Below are positions 1 through 8,414 of a DNA stretch of 64,000 nucleotides, piece by piece. The notes under the pieces are model-generated. The model saw only the letters and a list, made by a program, of their open reading frames with translations. It was not told where the DNA came from and did no database searches. Origin of the DNA: Paludibacter sp. 47-17 (GTDB lineage: Bacteria > Bacteroidota > Bacteroidia > Bacteroidales > Paludibacteraceae); contig MKVT01000009.1 of NCBI GenBank assembly GCA_001898935.1, positions 248,001-312,000 on the forward strand, in the 5' to 3' direction. Within the stretch, counting starts at the first letter, position 1, and each line of letters begins with the position of its first letter. A program made the translations under genes and the position numbers.

Positions 1-507
1 GAGAATCCCGTGCATTACATTTTTGATGCGGTGACGATGTCCCGACAGCTGCTTTAACGAAACCGGATTAGGAGCATCGGAATAAAACGTAGTCTGGTTA
101 ATGTTCAGTCCCACCCCGATCACACACGACTTGATACAGCCACCTTGCAGCACATTTTCGATTAAAATCCCGCCCAGCTTACGGTCGTTCCAGTAAATAT
201 CGTTGGGCCACTTTACCGTAAAGGCATCTTTGTCGTCGGGAAGAAGTTGATGCAAGGTATGGACGATGGCCAGCGAGATAAGCTGCGAAAGCACAAACTG
301 AGAGGCAACGGGGATGTGTTCCGGGCGGAGCAATACACTGAACAATAAATTACGCCCACGCTCCGACTCCCACCGGTTGGTGCCCTGTCCGCGCCCGGCC
401 TCCTGATAGCCCGCACGAACCACGAATCCTTCCGGCAGCACGACTTCGCGCAGCCTGGTTTTCATCCACTGGTTGGTGGAATCCACAACCGCTAAATACC
501 GATACAT
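1..507 (-). CDS. birA: Biotin--[acetyl-CoA-carboxylase] ligase, C-terminus cut by window edge
   Basis: Attaches biotin to the biotin-carrier domain of carboxylases in the cytoplasm. About 169 residues are visible. The biotinyl-AMP binding motif GRGQGTNRW lies at residues 38-46, followed further on by KWPND and the lysine-containing DRKLGGIL. The protein starts only eight residues before the conserved DSTN, so there is no N-terminal DNA-binding domain. It is therefore a mono-functional ligase and not an E. coli-type repressor. The ATG at 507 is one base from the priA stop codon. An in-frame ATG at 516 is an alternative that would overlap priA by a few bases. It is probably co-transcribed with priA. 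The C-terminal third lies outside the window. Confidence 0.93.
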   Translation of the reverse strand, partial: MYRYLAVVDSTNQWMKTRLREVVLPEGFVVRAGYQEAGRGQGTNRWESERGRNLLFSVLLRPEHIPVASQFVLSQLISLAIVHTLHQLLPDDKDAFTVKWPNDIYWNDRKLGGILIENVLQGGCIKSCVIGVGLNINQTTFYSDAPNPVSLKQLSGHRHRIKNVMHGIL

Positions 508-508
508 C

Positions 509-2959
509 CTATACATCGCTTTCCGCACTGATTTTCACACTTTTATATTCGGGTATCGTAAGCACATACTCCATGACCACCGCCAGAATTTCGCGCACAC
601 GTGCTACACTGGCGCCCGACTCCACCTTCAGCACGATCAACCTTAAATAGTGATTCTGAATGCGCGATACCACCGGAACAACCGGTCCGGCCACCCGGTC
701 GGCAAACTGACGGCGCAACTCGGCCGCCAACCGTACCGATGCCCGCGACACCACTTCCGCATCCTTATGCTTGAGGGTAAGCTGAATCATCCGGTAAAAA
801 GGAGGATACTTAAACAGCTGACGCTCCTGGCATTGGGTAGCAAACATAGCCTTATAGTCGTGCGTAAGTACCTGACGGATGACCGGATGTCCGGGCGAGC
901 CGGTTTGCACGACCACCTTCCCGCGCCGGTGCCTGCGCCCCGCACGCCCGCTTACCTGGGCTATCATCTGAAAGGCACGCTCGTGGGCCCTGAAATCGGG
1001 GAAATGAAGCATATTATCGGCATTCAGAATTCCCACCAGGCTCACCCGCTCAAAATCCAATCCCTTTGTAACCATCTGCGTCCCAATCAGAATATCCACC
1101 TTTCCCGCTTCCATATCGTCAATAATCCGCTGATAGGCCTTTTTCGAACGTGTCGTATCCAGGTCCATCCGCTGCACCTTCGCCCCGGGAAACAACAGTT
1201 TTATCTCATCCTCGATCCGCTCGGTACCGAAACCTTTCGAATCGAGCTGCGCCGAGGCGCACGCCGGGCAGGCCTTCGGCACCGGCTCCGTATATCCGCA
1301 GTAATGGCAATTCAGGGTATTGAACACGGCATGATGCGTGAGACTCACATCACAATTTTTGCACTTAGGCACATGTCCGCACGCCTTGCACTCCAAAAAC
1401 GGAGCATAACCGCGCCGGTTCTGGAACAAAATCACCTGTTCCTTATTGGCCAGCGAACTGCGGATTGCATCGAGCAATACATCCGAGAAATAACCTTCCC
1501 GTTGCTTTTTCCTGTACGCCTCCTTCATATCCACCACCACCATTTCGGGCAGCTCCATCTCCTCGTGCCGTTCGTGCAATTCCACCAGCCCGTATTTGCC
1601 GTTCAGCGTATTGTAATAACTCTCGATAGCCGGGGTGGCCGAACCCAGCAAGGTTTTGGCCCCATGCATCGATGCCAGCACGATAGCTGCATTACGTGCA
1701 TGATAACGGGGCGCCGGATCCAGTTGCTTATAACTCGATTCATGCTCTTCGTCCACAATCACCAGACCCAATTGGCGGAAAGGCAAAAATACCGACGAAC
1801 GGACTCCGATAATCACATCGTAGCCGCGGTCGTGCAATACCTTGTTCCAAATCTCCACCCGCTCATTATCCGAAAAACGCGAATGATACACCCCCAGCCG
1901 ATTGCCGAACACCCGCCGCAGGCGACTGGTGAGCTGCGTGGTAAGCGCGATTTCGGGCACCAGGTACAATACCTGCCGGCCTTCGGCCAGCACCCGTTCG
2001 ATCATGTGGATATACAACTCCGTTTTCCCGCTCGAGGTAACCCCGTGGAGCAACACCACCGCATGCCGGGAAAACTGCGCATACACCTGCTGCAAAGCCT
2101 TTTGCTGCACTTCACTCAACCGGAAACTCCTGCCGGTTACGGCAAGCGACTCGATGCGCGAAACCTCTTTCCGGTACAACCAGAGTATCTCTTTTTCGAG
2201 CAGCGAACCAAGCACCGCCGGAGTAGCTCCCGGCTGCGAGAGCAGCTCCTGCCGCGACACCTCCACCTGCTTCGCCGGCTTCAGGCAATTCGACAATTCG
2301 ATATAGCGCATAAGCAAATCCAACTGTTTCGGAGCCCGTTTCAACCCATCGAACACCTCCGCCAGACGCTGCTCGTCGGTATATCGCTCATTCAGCCGCA
2401 CACAGGCCACCGTCTTCGACCTGAATTTCTGCTCCACCAGCTCCTGAACCGTTACAGCTCCCCGGTCGAGCAAGCGCTTCACAACAGGCATCACATTCGA
2501 CACACCCACCTTCCGGGCCAGGTCATCGATTTTCAGCGCCTTGCCCGGCTGCAGCACATCCAGCAAGGCCTGCTCCCGCGCAGGAAGCACTTCATCGGCT
2601 TCGAAACCGGGATCGAGAAACACCTCCGTTTCACTCTCGAGCTTGAAACCCGCAGGCAAGGCAGCATTGTACACATCGCCCAGCGGAGCCATGTAATATT
2701 CGCTTATCCATTCCCAGAACCTGTATTGAGGCCGGCGTATAATAGGGTACGAATCGAGCAGGCAACTGATTTCGCGGGGCTCGTAACCCGAAGGCGCGTG
2801 CGTATGCACCACCGCTACAATAGCCGTATACAGTTTTTTCGAACCGAATTGCACCACTACCCGCATGCCCGTACGCACCTCCTGCTCCCACTCAGGCGGA
2901 ACGGCATAGGTAAAAGTGCCTTTCAGAGGCAGGGGAAGTACAACATCGACGTATTTCAT
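509..2959 (-). CDS. priA: Primosomal replication-restart helicase PriA
   Basis: A 3'-to-5' superfamily 2 helicase that recognises stalled forks and reloads the replisome. The 816 residues are full length. They show an N-terminal DNA-binding region, Walker A GVTSSGKTE near residue 310, the Walker B-type box VDEEH, and a paired zinc-binding cysteine cluster (CKACGHVPKCKNC and CHYCGYTE) between about 530 and 580. The later helicase motif GTQMVTKGLDF follows. It is divergently transcribed from the HD gene through a compact shared promoter, with a -7 box 19 bases before its ATG, and birA follows downstream almost without a gap. A long open frame on the other strand here is only a shadow. Confidence 0.97.
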   Translation of the reverse strand: MKYVDVVLPLPLKGTFTYAVPPEWEQEVRTGMRVVVQFGSKKLYTAIVAVVHTHAPSGYEPREISCLLDSYPIIRRPQYRFWEWISEYYMAPLGDVYNAALPAGFKLESETEVFLDPGFEADEVLPAREQALLDVLQPGKALKIDDLARKVGVSNVMPVVKRLLDRGAVTVQELVEQKFRSKTVACVRLNERYTDEQRLAEVFDGLKRAPKQLDLLMRYIELSNCLKPAKQVEVSRQELLSQPGATPAVLGSLLEKEILWLYRKEVSRIESLAVTGRSFRLSEVQQKALQQVYAQFSRHAVVLLHGVTSSGKTELYIHMIERVLAEGRQVLYLVPEIALTTQLTSRLRRVFGNRLGVYHSRFSDNERVEIWNKVLHDRGYDVIIGVRSSVFLPFRQLGLVIVDEEHESSYKQLDPAPRYHARNAAIVLASMHGAKTLLGSATPAIESYYNTLNGKYGLVELHERHEEMELPEMVVVDMKEAYRKKQREGYFSDVLLDAIRSSLANKEQVILFQNRRGYAPFLECKACGHVPKCKNCDVSLTHHAVFNTLNCHYCGYTEPVPKACPACASAQLDSKGFGTERIEDEIKLLFPGAKVQRMDLDTTRSKKAYQRIIDDMEAGKVDILIGTQMVTKGLDFERVSLVGILNADNMLHFPDFRAHERAFQMIAQVSGRAGRRHRRGKVVVQTGSPGHPVIRQVLTHDYKAMFATQCQERQLFKYPPFYRMIQLTLKHKDAEVVSRASVRLAAELRRQFADRVAGPVVPVVSRIQNHYLRLIVLKVESGASVARVREILAVVMEYVLTIPEYKSVKISAESDV

Positions 2960-2978
2960 GTTTCAGCATTAAAGCAAC

Positions 2979-3007
2979 AAAGATAGCAAGAAATCCTGTA
3001 TCTTTGC
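2979..3007. promoter_or_regulatory. Symmetric divergent promoter for priA (-) and the HD gene (+)
   Basis: CAAAGATA at 2979-2986 is a minus-strand -7 box (TATCTTTG) for priA. TATCTTTG at 3000-3007 is the plus-strand -7 box for the HD hydrolase. Both match the Bacteroidetes consensus TAnnTTTG and point away from each other across 13 bp. No clear TTTG -33 box is seen for either. The start codons are only 19 and 15 bases away, so both leaders must be very short. The same geometry recurs at 38334-38362 and 42748-42776. Confidence 0.72.
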
Positions 3008-3022
3008 CGATAAAAAACCAGG

Positions 3023-3559
3023 ATGAACCCCGAAACCATCATCGGAAAATACTACCGGCCGGGAACCGAATTATACCATATACTGATCACCCACAGCCGG
3101 CAAGTGCGCGACAAAGCGCTCCGGGTACTCGACAAGCACCCCGAACTGCAGGCCGACCGGCAATTTATTACCGAAGCGGCCATGCTGCACGATATCGGCA
3201 TTTACCTCTGTAATGCGCCCCGCATTCATTGCTTCGGAACCCACCATTACCTGCAACATGGTTACCTGGGCGCCGAACTGCTCCGGAACGAAGGTTTTCC
3301 CAGGCATGCACTGGTGTGCGAACGGCATACCGGGGCAGGAATATCGCTCGGGCAAATAAAAGAACGCAACCTGCCGCTGCCGCACCGCGACATGCGCCCG
3401 GTGAGCCTCGAAGAAAAAATAATTTGCTATGCCGATAAATTTTACTCCAAAACCGAACTCGGCACCGAGCACAGCATCGATCGTATCCACACCTCGCTGC
3501 GGCATCACGGCAACGAAAACGTACTGATTTTCGAGGAATGGAACGCCCTGTTTGGGTAA
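3023..3559 (+). CDS. HD-domain phosphohydrolase, uncharacterised
   Basis: A 178-residue cytoplasmic protein with the metal-binding pattern of the HD superfamily: His24, the doublet His56-Asp57 (MLHDIG), His102 (ERHTGAG) and Asp138 (CYADKFYSK). Members hydrolyse phosphate esters of nucleotides or cyclic dinucleotides. This single-domain subgroup, often annotated HDIG or TIGR00277-like, has no firmly assigned substrate, and nothing in the sequence fixes one. It is transcribed away from priA, with its ATG 15 bases after a -7 box. Its stop codon lies inside a small hairpin and the next gene is convergent, so it is probably a single-gene unit. Confidence 0.9.
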   Translation: MNPETIIGKYYRPGTELYHILITHSRQVRDKALRVLDKHPELQADRQFITEAAMLHDIGIYLCNAPRIHCFGTHHYLQHGYLGAELLRNEGFPRHALVCERHTGAGISLGQIKERNLPLPHRDMRPVSLEEKIICYADKFYSKTELGTEHSIDRIHTSLRHHGNENVLIFEEWNALFG

Positions 3560-3565
3560 ACAGGG
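3546..3565 (+). terminator. Hairpin over the HD-gene stop codon
   Basis: CCCTGTTT (3546-3553) pairs perfectly with AAACAGGG (3558-3565) across a 4-base loop, and the TAA stop (3557-3559) is inside it. No T-run follows, so it may be a weak terminator or a 3'-end stabiliser. Confidence 0.45.
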
Positions 3566-3624
3566 ACAGGCGGTACGAAACGCACCACCTGGTAAGCATC
3601 AGGACTTGAAAACGCGCGGAAAAT

Positions 3625-5049
3625 CTATAGCAGGCGGTACGAAAGCCCGAAGGTAAGCAGCTCCTTTACCTGAATTTTCGCTTTTTCGCCTTTGGCAAGG
3701 ATCACCGTGTTGTCGTAGCGCGGATTGATGAGCAAACGCGTGGTAAGAAAACGGTTCACGGTAAAATTACCTACAATTTCCCAGTCGATCTCCACTTTTT
3801 CGTAATTGGTATAGAAGTACAGCTTCGAATCGATCTGCACTTCGCGCGAAGGATTGAACGAGTTCTGAACGCGGAACGAGCTACCGAACTGATTCAGCAT
3901 TTTCTGCCCCTTCGGGATACCGAACGAATTTTGATTCACATTGATCGTATCGTTGGCATACACCATTTTATAGGTCAGCGGCGACACGTAGAGCGACAGG
4001 TACTTTTTGTATTTATAATCCATACCCACCCCGAAATTCAATCGGATAGGCGTGAGAAAGGTAGCTTTCATCTGGGTCGAATTAACCCCCCGGTAACTAT
4101 TGAAAAAGTTGGTCGAGAAATCCATATTGGCCGAGTAAAACCAGTTTCCACCGGCCTTGATACCCAGTTTACTGGTAGCCCGGATAATATCGTCGCTCGT
4201 ATTCAGGAAACGGGTCGTATCGCCTTCCACCGAGTTGAAACCGAGGCGCCATTCGGCAAAATTCTCCCACTGCACGTTTTTCTTGTTATCGTAATTGAAA
4301 CGTCCGTTCACCCCGCCCAGAATCGCGATATTATTGTTCCCCCCCTGGTGCCAGTTTTTGGAAATATAGTTCTGCGAAAACTGCAGCATGGCGTTGGCCT
4401 GCTTGGTCCATGGACTGCGACGAATTTTTTCCATGGCCAGTTTGGCCACATCGGGCTTAATCTCGGGTTTCACGAGCTTCACCACGTGTTGCACCGGCTT
4501 CACTTCGAGCTGGAAGTTGATGAGGTCCGACACATCGGGCAGTTTATCGACCCGGTAAGCAATACGGGCAGGATGATACACGGCGAAATGACGGATCAGG
4601 GTCGACCGTGCTTCTACAATATTCCGCTCGAGGGTGAACAGCTCCACCGGTTTGAAATAGGTGGGAAACAACAGTTTTTTCTGCTGTTCGGCGAAGATAT
4701 CGGTGGAGGGGAGCCGGAAAGTATCCAGCACGCTATGATAACCGTTAAAATTGAGCTCCGACAAGAAAGGACTGGCTTTCAGGAACAGCGGATTCACCGT
4801 AAGGTGCGAGTAATCGGGCTTATTAAGATCGAGCCGGCGCAACAGGCCATCGACATCGAGCGGCATGCGCAGCAAATTATCCTTCATCCGGCGGGTGAGC
4901 AGCGAATCGGGAGTCGACTGAAGGATGGTGAGCGAATCGGTAATGGTCACCGAATCGCGGTAATGATAATACTTCCGGATTACATTGGCATGTAACGGCA
5001 TAATAAAAAACAACCCAACAACGACAACACTTAATTTACCTGACTTCAT
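3625..5049 (-). CDS. DUF3078 family outer-membrane-type protein
   Basis: A 474-residue protein with a signal peptide (hydrophobic residues 8-20, probable cleavage after PLHA). The C-terminal half alternates aromatic and polar residues in short strands and ends in a strand closing with YRLL, as expected of a beta-barrel. Composition and length fit the DUF3078 family, which is widespread in Bacteroidetes and of unknown function. The N-terminal 150 residues are a periplasmic or linker segment rich in Leu and Pro. It faces the HD gene tail to tail. The neighbouring 69-residue gene lies upstream on the same strand only 25 bases away and probably shares its transcript. Confidence 0.82.
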   Translation of the reverse strand: MKSGKLSVVVVGLFFIMPLHANVIRKYYHYRDSVTITDSLTILQSTPDSLLTRRMKDNLLRMPLDVDGLLRRLDLNKPDYSHLTVNPLFLKASPFLSELNFNGYHSVLDTFRLPSTDIFAEQQKKLLFPTYFKPVELFTLERNIVEARSTLIRHFAVYHPARIAYRVDKLPDVSDLINFQLEVKPVQHVVKLVKPEIKPDVAKLAMEKIRRSPWTKQANAMLQFSQNYISKNWHQGGNNNIAILGGVNGRFNYDNKKNVQWENFAEWRLGFNSVEGDTTRFLNTSDDIIRATSKLGIKAGGNWFYSANMDFSTNFFNSYRGVNSTQMKATFLTPIRLNFGVGMDYKYKKYLSLYVSPLTYKMVYANDTINVNQNSFGIPKGQKMLNQFGSSFRVQNSFNPSREVQIDSKLYFYTNYEKVEIDWEIVGNFTVNRFLTTRLLINPRYDNTVILAKGEKAKIQVKELLTFGLSYRLL

Positions 5050-5074
5050 TTCAACTACTACGGATGTTTAACAT

Positions 5075-5284
5075 TTAATCGAACAAGGTGGGAGCATCTT
5101 CGTCGAACCGACGCAAAATAGCCGACATCAAAGTTTCACGAATAAATTTCGATTTATTCTGCACCCTGTAGGTACGCAAATATCTTTCCAACGCTTTATT
5201 TTCCAGATCATTAAGCGTAAACAGATGTTTGTGAATCCTTAACGACGACGGCTTGGTGACTTTACATACGTCCTTCTTCCCCAT
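5075..5284 (-). CDS. Small ribbon-helix-helix-like protein
   Basis: A 69-residue protein with a basic N-terminus, then SLRIHKHLFTLN (candidate strand) and two predicted helices, the second containing NKSKFIRETLM. This resembles ribbon-helix-helix DNA-binding proteins such as MobC-like accessory factors and antitoxins. The C-terminal DEDAPTLFD tail is acidic. Similar short proteins occur in other Bacteroidales, as far as I recall, and they have no assigned role. A minus-strand -7 box lies at 5306-5313. No relaxase, toxin or other mobile-element gene is adjacent. DNA binding is inferred from the sequence pattern alone. Confidence 0.75.
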   Translation of the reverse strand: MGKKDVCKVTKPSSLRIHKHLFTLNDLENKALERYLRTYRVQNKSKFIRETLMSAILRRFDEDAPTLFD

Positions 5285-5305
5285 ACTGTTGTTTTAAACT
5301 TAGTG

Positions 5306-5313
5306 CAAAAATA
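5306..5313 (-). promoter_or_regulatory. -7 box (TATTTTTG) for the 69-residue gene
   Basis: CAAAAATA on the plus strand reads TATTTTTG on the minus strand, 22 bases before the ATG at 5284. No convincing -33 box is seen. Confidence 0.5.
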
Positions 5314-5356
5314 ATATTATAAGTTTAATAAAACAGCCCGATACAAAGATTTTCTG

Positions 5357-5364
5357 TATTTTTG
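5357..5364 (+). promoter_or_regulatory. -7 box (TATTTTTG) for yraN
   Basis: A perfect TAnnTTTG match 39 bases before the yraN ATG at 5404. Confidence 0.55.
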
Positions 5365-5403
5365 TGAATAAAGAACAAGCTCCTAACCTTAACTGATTTA
5401 ACC

Positions 5404-5763
5404 ATGGCACTTCATCAACAACTCGGAAAAGCCGGAGAAGAAATTGCACAGGCGCACTTACTCAGCAAAGATTATACCATTATTGCCACCAATTACCGGA
5501 TCGGGAGGCTCGAACTCGACATCGTAGCCACGAAAGACGATATGCTCGTGATTGTTGAAGTGCGCACCCGGTCGACCGCCTGGTACCAGCAACCCGAAGC
5601 CACGGTCGACCGGCGAAAAATGCAGCATATAGCCAGCGCAGCCCTGGGCGTGGTGCGATGGCTGCGCTGGCAGGGCGAAACCCGCTTCGATATCATTGCT
5701 GTCGTCGGGCCTGTCGACGGCAACTACCAGGTCGATCATTTCGAAGATGCCTTCAGGCCATAA
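5404..5763 (+). CDS. YraN/UPF0102 family endonuclease-like protein
   Basis: A 119-residue protein of typical UPF0102 length. The family has a Holliday-resolvase-like PD-(D/E)xK fold. Matching residues here are Glu12-Glu13 in the first helix (GKAGEEIA), Asp39 in LELDI, and the E-V-R triplet at 52-54, where many relatives have E-V-K. Cellular function is unsettled, and involvement in DNA or ribosome processing is only proposed. The stop codon TAA (5761-5763) lies in the loop of a small hairpin, CAGGCC/GGCCTG (5754-5759 and 5766-5771), which could trim or terminate the transcript. The next gene, pyrE, has its own -7 box. Confidence 0.88.
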   Translation: MALHQQLGKAGEEIAQAHLLSKDYTIIATNYRIGRLELDIVATKDDMLVIVEVRTRSTAWYQQPEATVDRRKMQHIASAALGVVRWLRWQGETRFDIIAVVGPVDGNYQVDHFEDAFRP

Positions 5764-5863
5764 ACGGCCTGTAGCAGACGATTCCGCAGGAAACAGCCCG
5801 TCGAGGTATTGAAAAAATGTTTTTAAATAGGTTTTTTTAGTTTTCTGAATTAAATAGTTTGCT

Positions 5864-5871
5864 TACTTTTG
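5864..5871 (+). promoter_or_regulatory. -7 box (TACTTTTG) for the pyrE operon
   Basis: A perfect TAnnTTTG match 39 bases before the pyrE ATG at 5911. The region 20-35 bases upstream is T-rich without an exact TTTG. No attenuator-like structure is evident in the leader. Confidence 0.6.
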
Positions 5872-5910
5872 CGGTGATTTTTATATCAACTTATTTAGAA
5901 TTATTTCAAA

Positions 5911-6546
5911 ATGAAACTTATTGAAAAACAGGTTGCTAACAAATTACTCCGCGTGAAGGCGGTCAAATTACAACCCCACAACCCCTTCGTCTGGGCTTCC
6001 GGATGGAAATCGCCAATTTATTGTGACAATCGTAAAACATTGTCGTATCCACAGATCCGCACCTACATTAAAACTCAGATAGCACGTCTCATTCTCGAAA
6101 ACTATCCCGACGCGGAAGTGATTGCCGGTGTAGCCACAGGCGCCATAGCACAGGCAGCGCTCGTAGCCGACGAGCTGGGGCTCCCTATGATTTACATCCG
6201 CCCTACTCCGAAAGATCACGGGTTGGAGAACCTGATCGAAGGCGACCTGCGTCCGCGTCAGAAAGTGGTGGTGATCGAAGATCTTATTTCTACCGGAGGT
6301 AGCAGTCTGAAAGCGGTGGACGCCATCCGCAACGACGGTTCGGAAGTACTCGGAATGATCGCTATCTTCTCGTACAACTTCCCGGTAGCCGAAGAGAAAT
6401 TCAAAAATGCGAAAGTTAAACTGACCACGCTCTGCAACTACAACGCGGTATTGGCCGAGGCGCTGGCTACCAATTACATCACCGAGGACGATATGGCGAC
6501 GCTCAATCAGTGGCGCATGGATCCTTCGACCTGGACCGGTGAATAA
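5911..6546 (+). CDS. pyrE: Orotate phosphoribosyltransferase
   Basis: Converts orotate and PRPP to orotidine 5'-phosphate in UMP synthesis. The 211 residues have the normal PyrE length. The PRPP-binding loop VVVIEDLISTGGSS lies at about residues 114-127. An earlier phosphate-binding segment GVATGAIAQAA and the mobile loop region RPTPKDHGLEN (RxxxKxHG) carry the catalytic Lys and His. The gene is first in a run with a SRPBCC protein (9-base gap) and argH (6-base gap), so pyrimidine and arginine synthesis appear linked on one transcript. Confidence 0.97.
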   Translation: MKLIEKQVANKLLRVKAVKLQPHNPFVWASGWKSPIYCDNRKTLSYPQIRTYIKTQIARLILENYPDAEVIAGVATGAIAQAALVADELGLPMIYIRPTPKDHGLENLIEGDLRPRQKVVVIEDLISTGGSSLKAVDAIRNDGSEVLGMIAIFSYNFPVAEEKFKNAKVKLTTLCNYNAVLAEALATNYITEDDMATLNQWRMDPSTWTGE

Positions 6547-6555
6547 GCCGAACGA

Positions 6556-6984
6556 ATGACAACTTACGAAAGTGAAATAAAAACCATTGCTTCGGGCGAA
6601 GAAGTGGTTTTTGCATTGGTGAGCGACCTGAACAACCTGCAGCTCCTGAAAGACGATCCGCGGGTGAAGGAAAAACTGAGCGATCTGGCCTTTGATACCG
6701 ACTCCTGCACGTTTACGGTGGATATGCTGGGTAAAATCGGGTTCCGTATCGTGGAGCGCGAGCCTTTTAAAACGGTAAAGATGGAGTTGTTCGACGTGCC
6801 GGTGCAGATGAATTTCTGGATCCAGCTGAAACAGGTGGCCGACAACGACACCAAAATGAAACTGACCCTGAAGGCTGAGCTTCCGACCATGGTAAAAATG
6901 ATGGTCGACAGTAAGTTGAAAGAGGGTATCAATCTGATAGCGGGCTATATGGCCGACGGTATCAACAAGAAACTTAATGCGTAA
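6556..6984 (+). CDS. SRPBCC (START-like) family protein
   Basis: A 142-residue cytoplasmic protein. The opening TYESEIKTIASGEEVVFALV, the central alternating strands and the long C-terminal amphipathic helix (MVDSKLKEGINLIAGYMADG) fit the helix-grip SRPBCC/polyketide-cyclase-like fold, which binds hydrophobic ligands. No catalytic signature is seen. The same gene sits between pyrE and argH in related genomes, as far as I recall, but its role there is unknown. Start choice: ATG 9 bases after the pyrE stop. Confidence 0.8.
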   Translation: MTTYESEIKTIASGEEVVFALVSDLNNLQLLKDDPRVKEKLSDLAFDTDSCTFTVDMLGKIGFRIVEREPFKTVKMELFDVPVQMNFWIQLKQVADNDTKMKLTLKAELPTMVKMMVDSKLKEGINLIAGYMADGINKKLNA

Positions 6985-6990
6985 CGAGCT

Positions 6991-8328
6991 ATGGCATCCA
7001 AGATTTGGGAAAAGAACATTCAGGTAGACAAGAAGATCGAGCAATACACGGTGGGACGCGACCGTGAGATGGATGCCTTTCTGGCTGCTTCGGATGTGCT
7101 CGGATCGATGGCGCATATCACCATGCTCGAGTCGGTGGGCTTGTTGCAACACGAGGAGCTGTCGCTGCTTCTGGCCGAGTTAAAAAATATCTATGCTGCC
7201 GTTGAAGCGGGTACCTTCCGTATCGAGGACGATGTGGAGGATGTGCATTCGCAGGTCGAATTGCTGCTGACACGCCGGCTGGGCGACCTGGGCAAGAAGA
7301 TTCACAGCGGCCGTTCGCGCAACGACCAGGTGTTGGTGGATTTGAAAATCCACACCCGGAGCGAGATTGAATCGCTGGTGGAGCGTACTGATCGGCTTAT
7401 TGAGGTATTGCTGGCTCAAAGCGAACGCTACAAAAACGTACTGTTGCCGGGTTATACCCATTTTCAGATCGCTATGCCTTCGTCGTTCGGGCTCTGGTTT
7501 GCCGCTTATGCCGAAGGATTGGCCGACGACCTGCAGCTCATGCAGGCAGCCTGGAAAATCACCAACCGCAATCCCCTTGGTTCGGCTGCGGGTTATGGAT
7601 CGTCGTTCCCGCTCAACCGGCAACTTACCACCGACCTGCTGGGTTTCGACACCATGAACTACAATGTGGTGTATGCCCAGATGGGCCGCGGCAAAATGGA
7701 GCGCACCGTGGCTACTGCCATGGCTGCCATTGCAGCTACAGTGGCACGGCTGGCCTACGATGCCTGCCTCTACAACTCGCAAAATTTTGGTTTTATACGG
7801 TTGCCCGACCAGTTTACCACCGGTTCGAGCATCATGCCCCACAAGAAAAACCCGGATGTATTTGAACTCACCCGGGCCAAGTGCAACAAGCTGCAGGGAA
7901 TTCCGCAGCAAATCACCCTCATCACCAATAACCTGCCTTCGGGTTATTTCCGCGATCTCCAGCTTATCAAGGAAGTTTTTTTGCCCGCCTTTGCCGAGCT
8001 CAACGACATCCTCGATATGACCACCATGATGATGGAAAGCATCACCGTCAACGAAAATATTCTCGACGACCCGCGCTACGATTACCTCTTCAGTGTCGAA
8101 ACCGTGAACCGGCTTACGCTCAGCGGTGTAGCCTTCCGCGATGCCTACAAACAAGTAGGTATGGACATTGAAGCGGGGAATTACCAACCCGACCGTACCG
8201 TGAACCATACGCACGAAGGAAGCATTGGCAACCTGTGCAACGACCGGATCAGGGAATACAAAAACGAAATCCTGACCGGTTTCGGTTTCGAACGCGTACA
8301 AAAAGCCCTTGCCGAATTGTTAAAATAA
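6991..8328 (+). CDS. argH: Argininosuccinate lyase
   Basis: Last step of arginine synthesis: argininosuccinate to arginine and fumarate. The 445 residues are full length for the fumarase/aspartase superfamily. The superfamily signature GSSIMPHKKNPD, carrying the catalytic serine on its flexible loop, lies near residue 280. The family motif HSGRSRNDQV lies near residue 105. It starts 6 bases after the SRPBCC gene and is the last gene of the pyrE operon. The only other arginine gene in the window is argC, 50 kb away, so the pathway is dispersed. Confidence 0.97.
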   Translation: MASKIWEKNIQVDKKIEQYTVGRDREMDAFLAASDVLGSMAHITMLESVGLLQHEELSLLLAELKNIYAAVEAGTFRIEDDVEDVHSQVELLLTRRLGDLGKKIHSGRSRNDQVLVDLKIHTRSEIESLVERTDRLIEVLLAQSERYKNVLLPGYTHFQIAMPSSFGLWFAAYAEGLADDLQLMQAAWKITNRNPLGSAAGYGSSFPLNRQLTTDLLGFDTMNYNVVYAQMGRGKMERTVATAMAAIAATVARLAYDACLYNSQNFGFIRLPDQFTTGSSIMPHKKNPDVFELTRAKCNKLQGIPQQITLITNNLPSGYFRDLQLIKEVFLPAFAELNDILDMTTMMMESITVNENILDDPRYDYLFSVETVNRLTLSGVAFRDAYKQVGMDIEAGNYQPDRTVNHTHEGSIGNLCNDRIREYKNEILTGFGFERVQKALAELLK

Positions 8329-8414
8329 AAATTTTTTCGTTTTTGTACATCCAAGTGGGACCCAGGTTGCGTCTAACCTGTAAATTCAACGTTAAACCCA
8401 CAAAAACAACAAGT

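Noticed and set aside
650-2986. A 778-codon open frame on the strand opposite priA
   Set aside because: It lies wholly antisense to an unmistakable priA, its translation is rich in His/Arg/Gln as expected from reversed coding sequence, and no family motif appears. Similar long shadows oppose parE (23699-25432), the TPR gene (19956-21617) and pnp (42745-44481).
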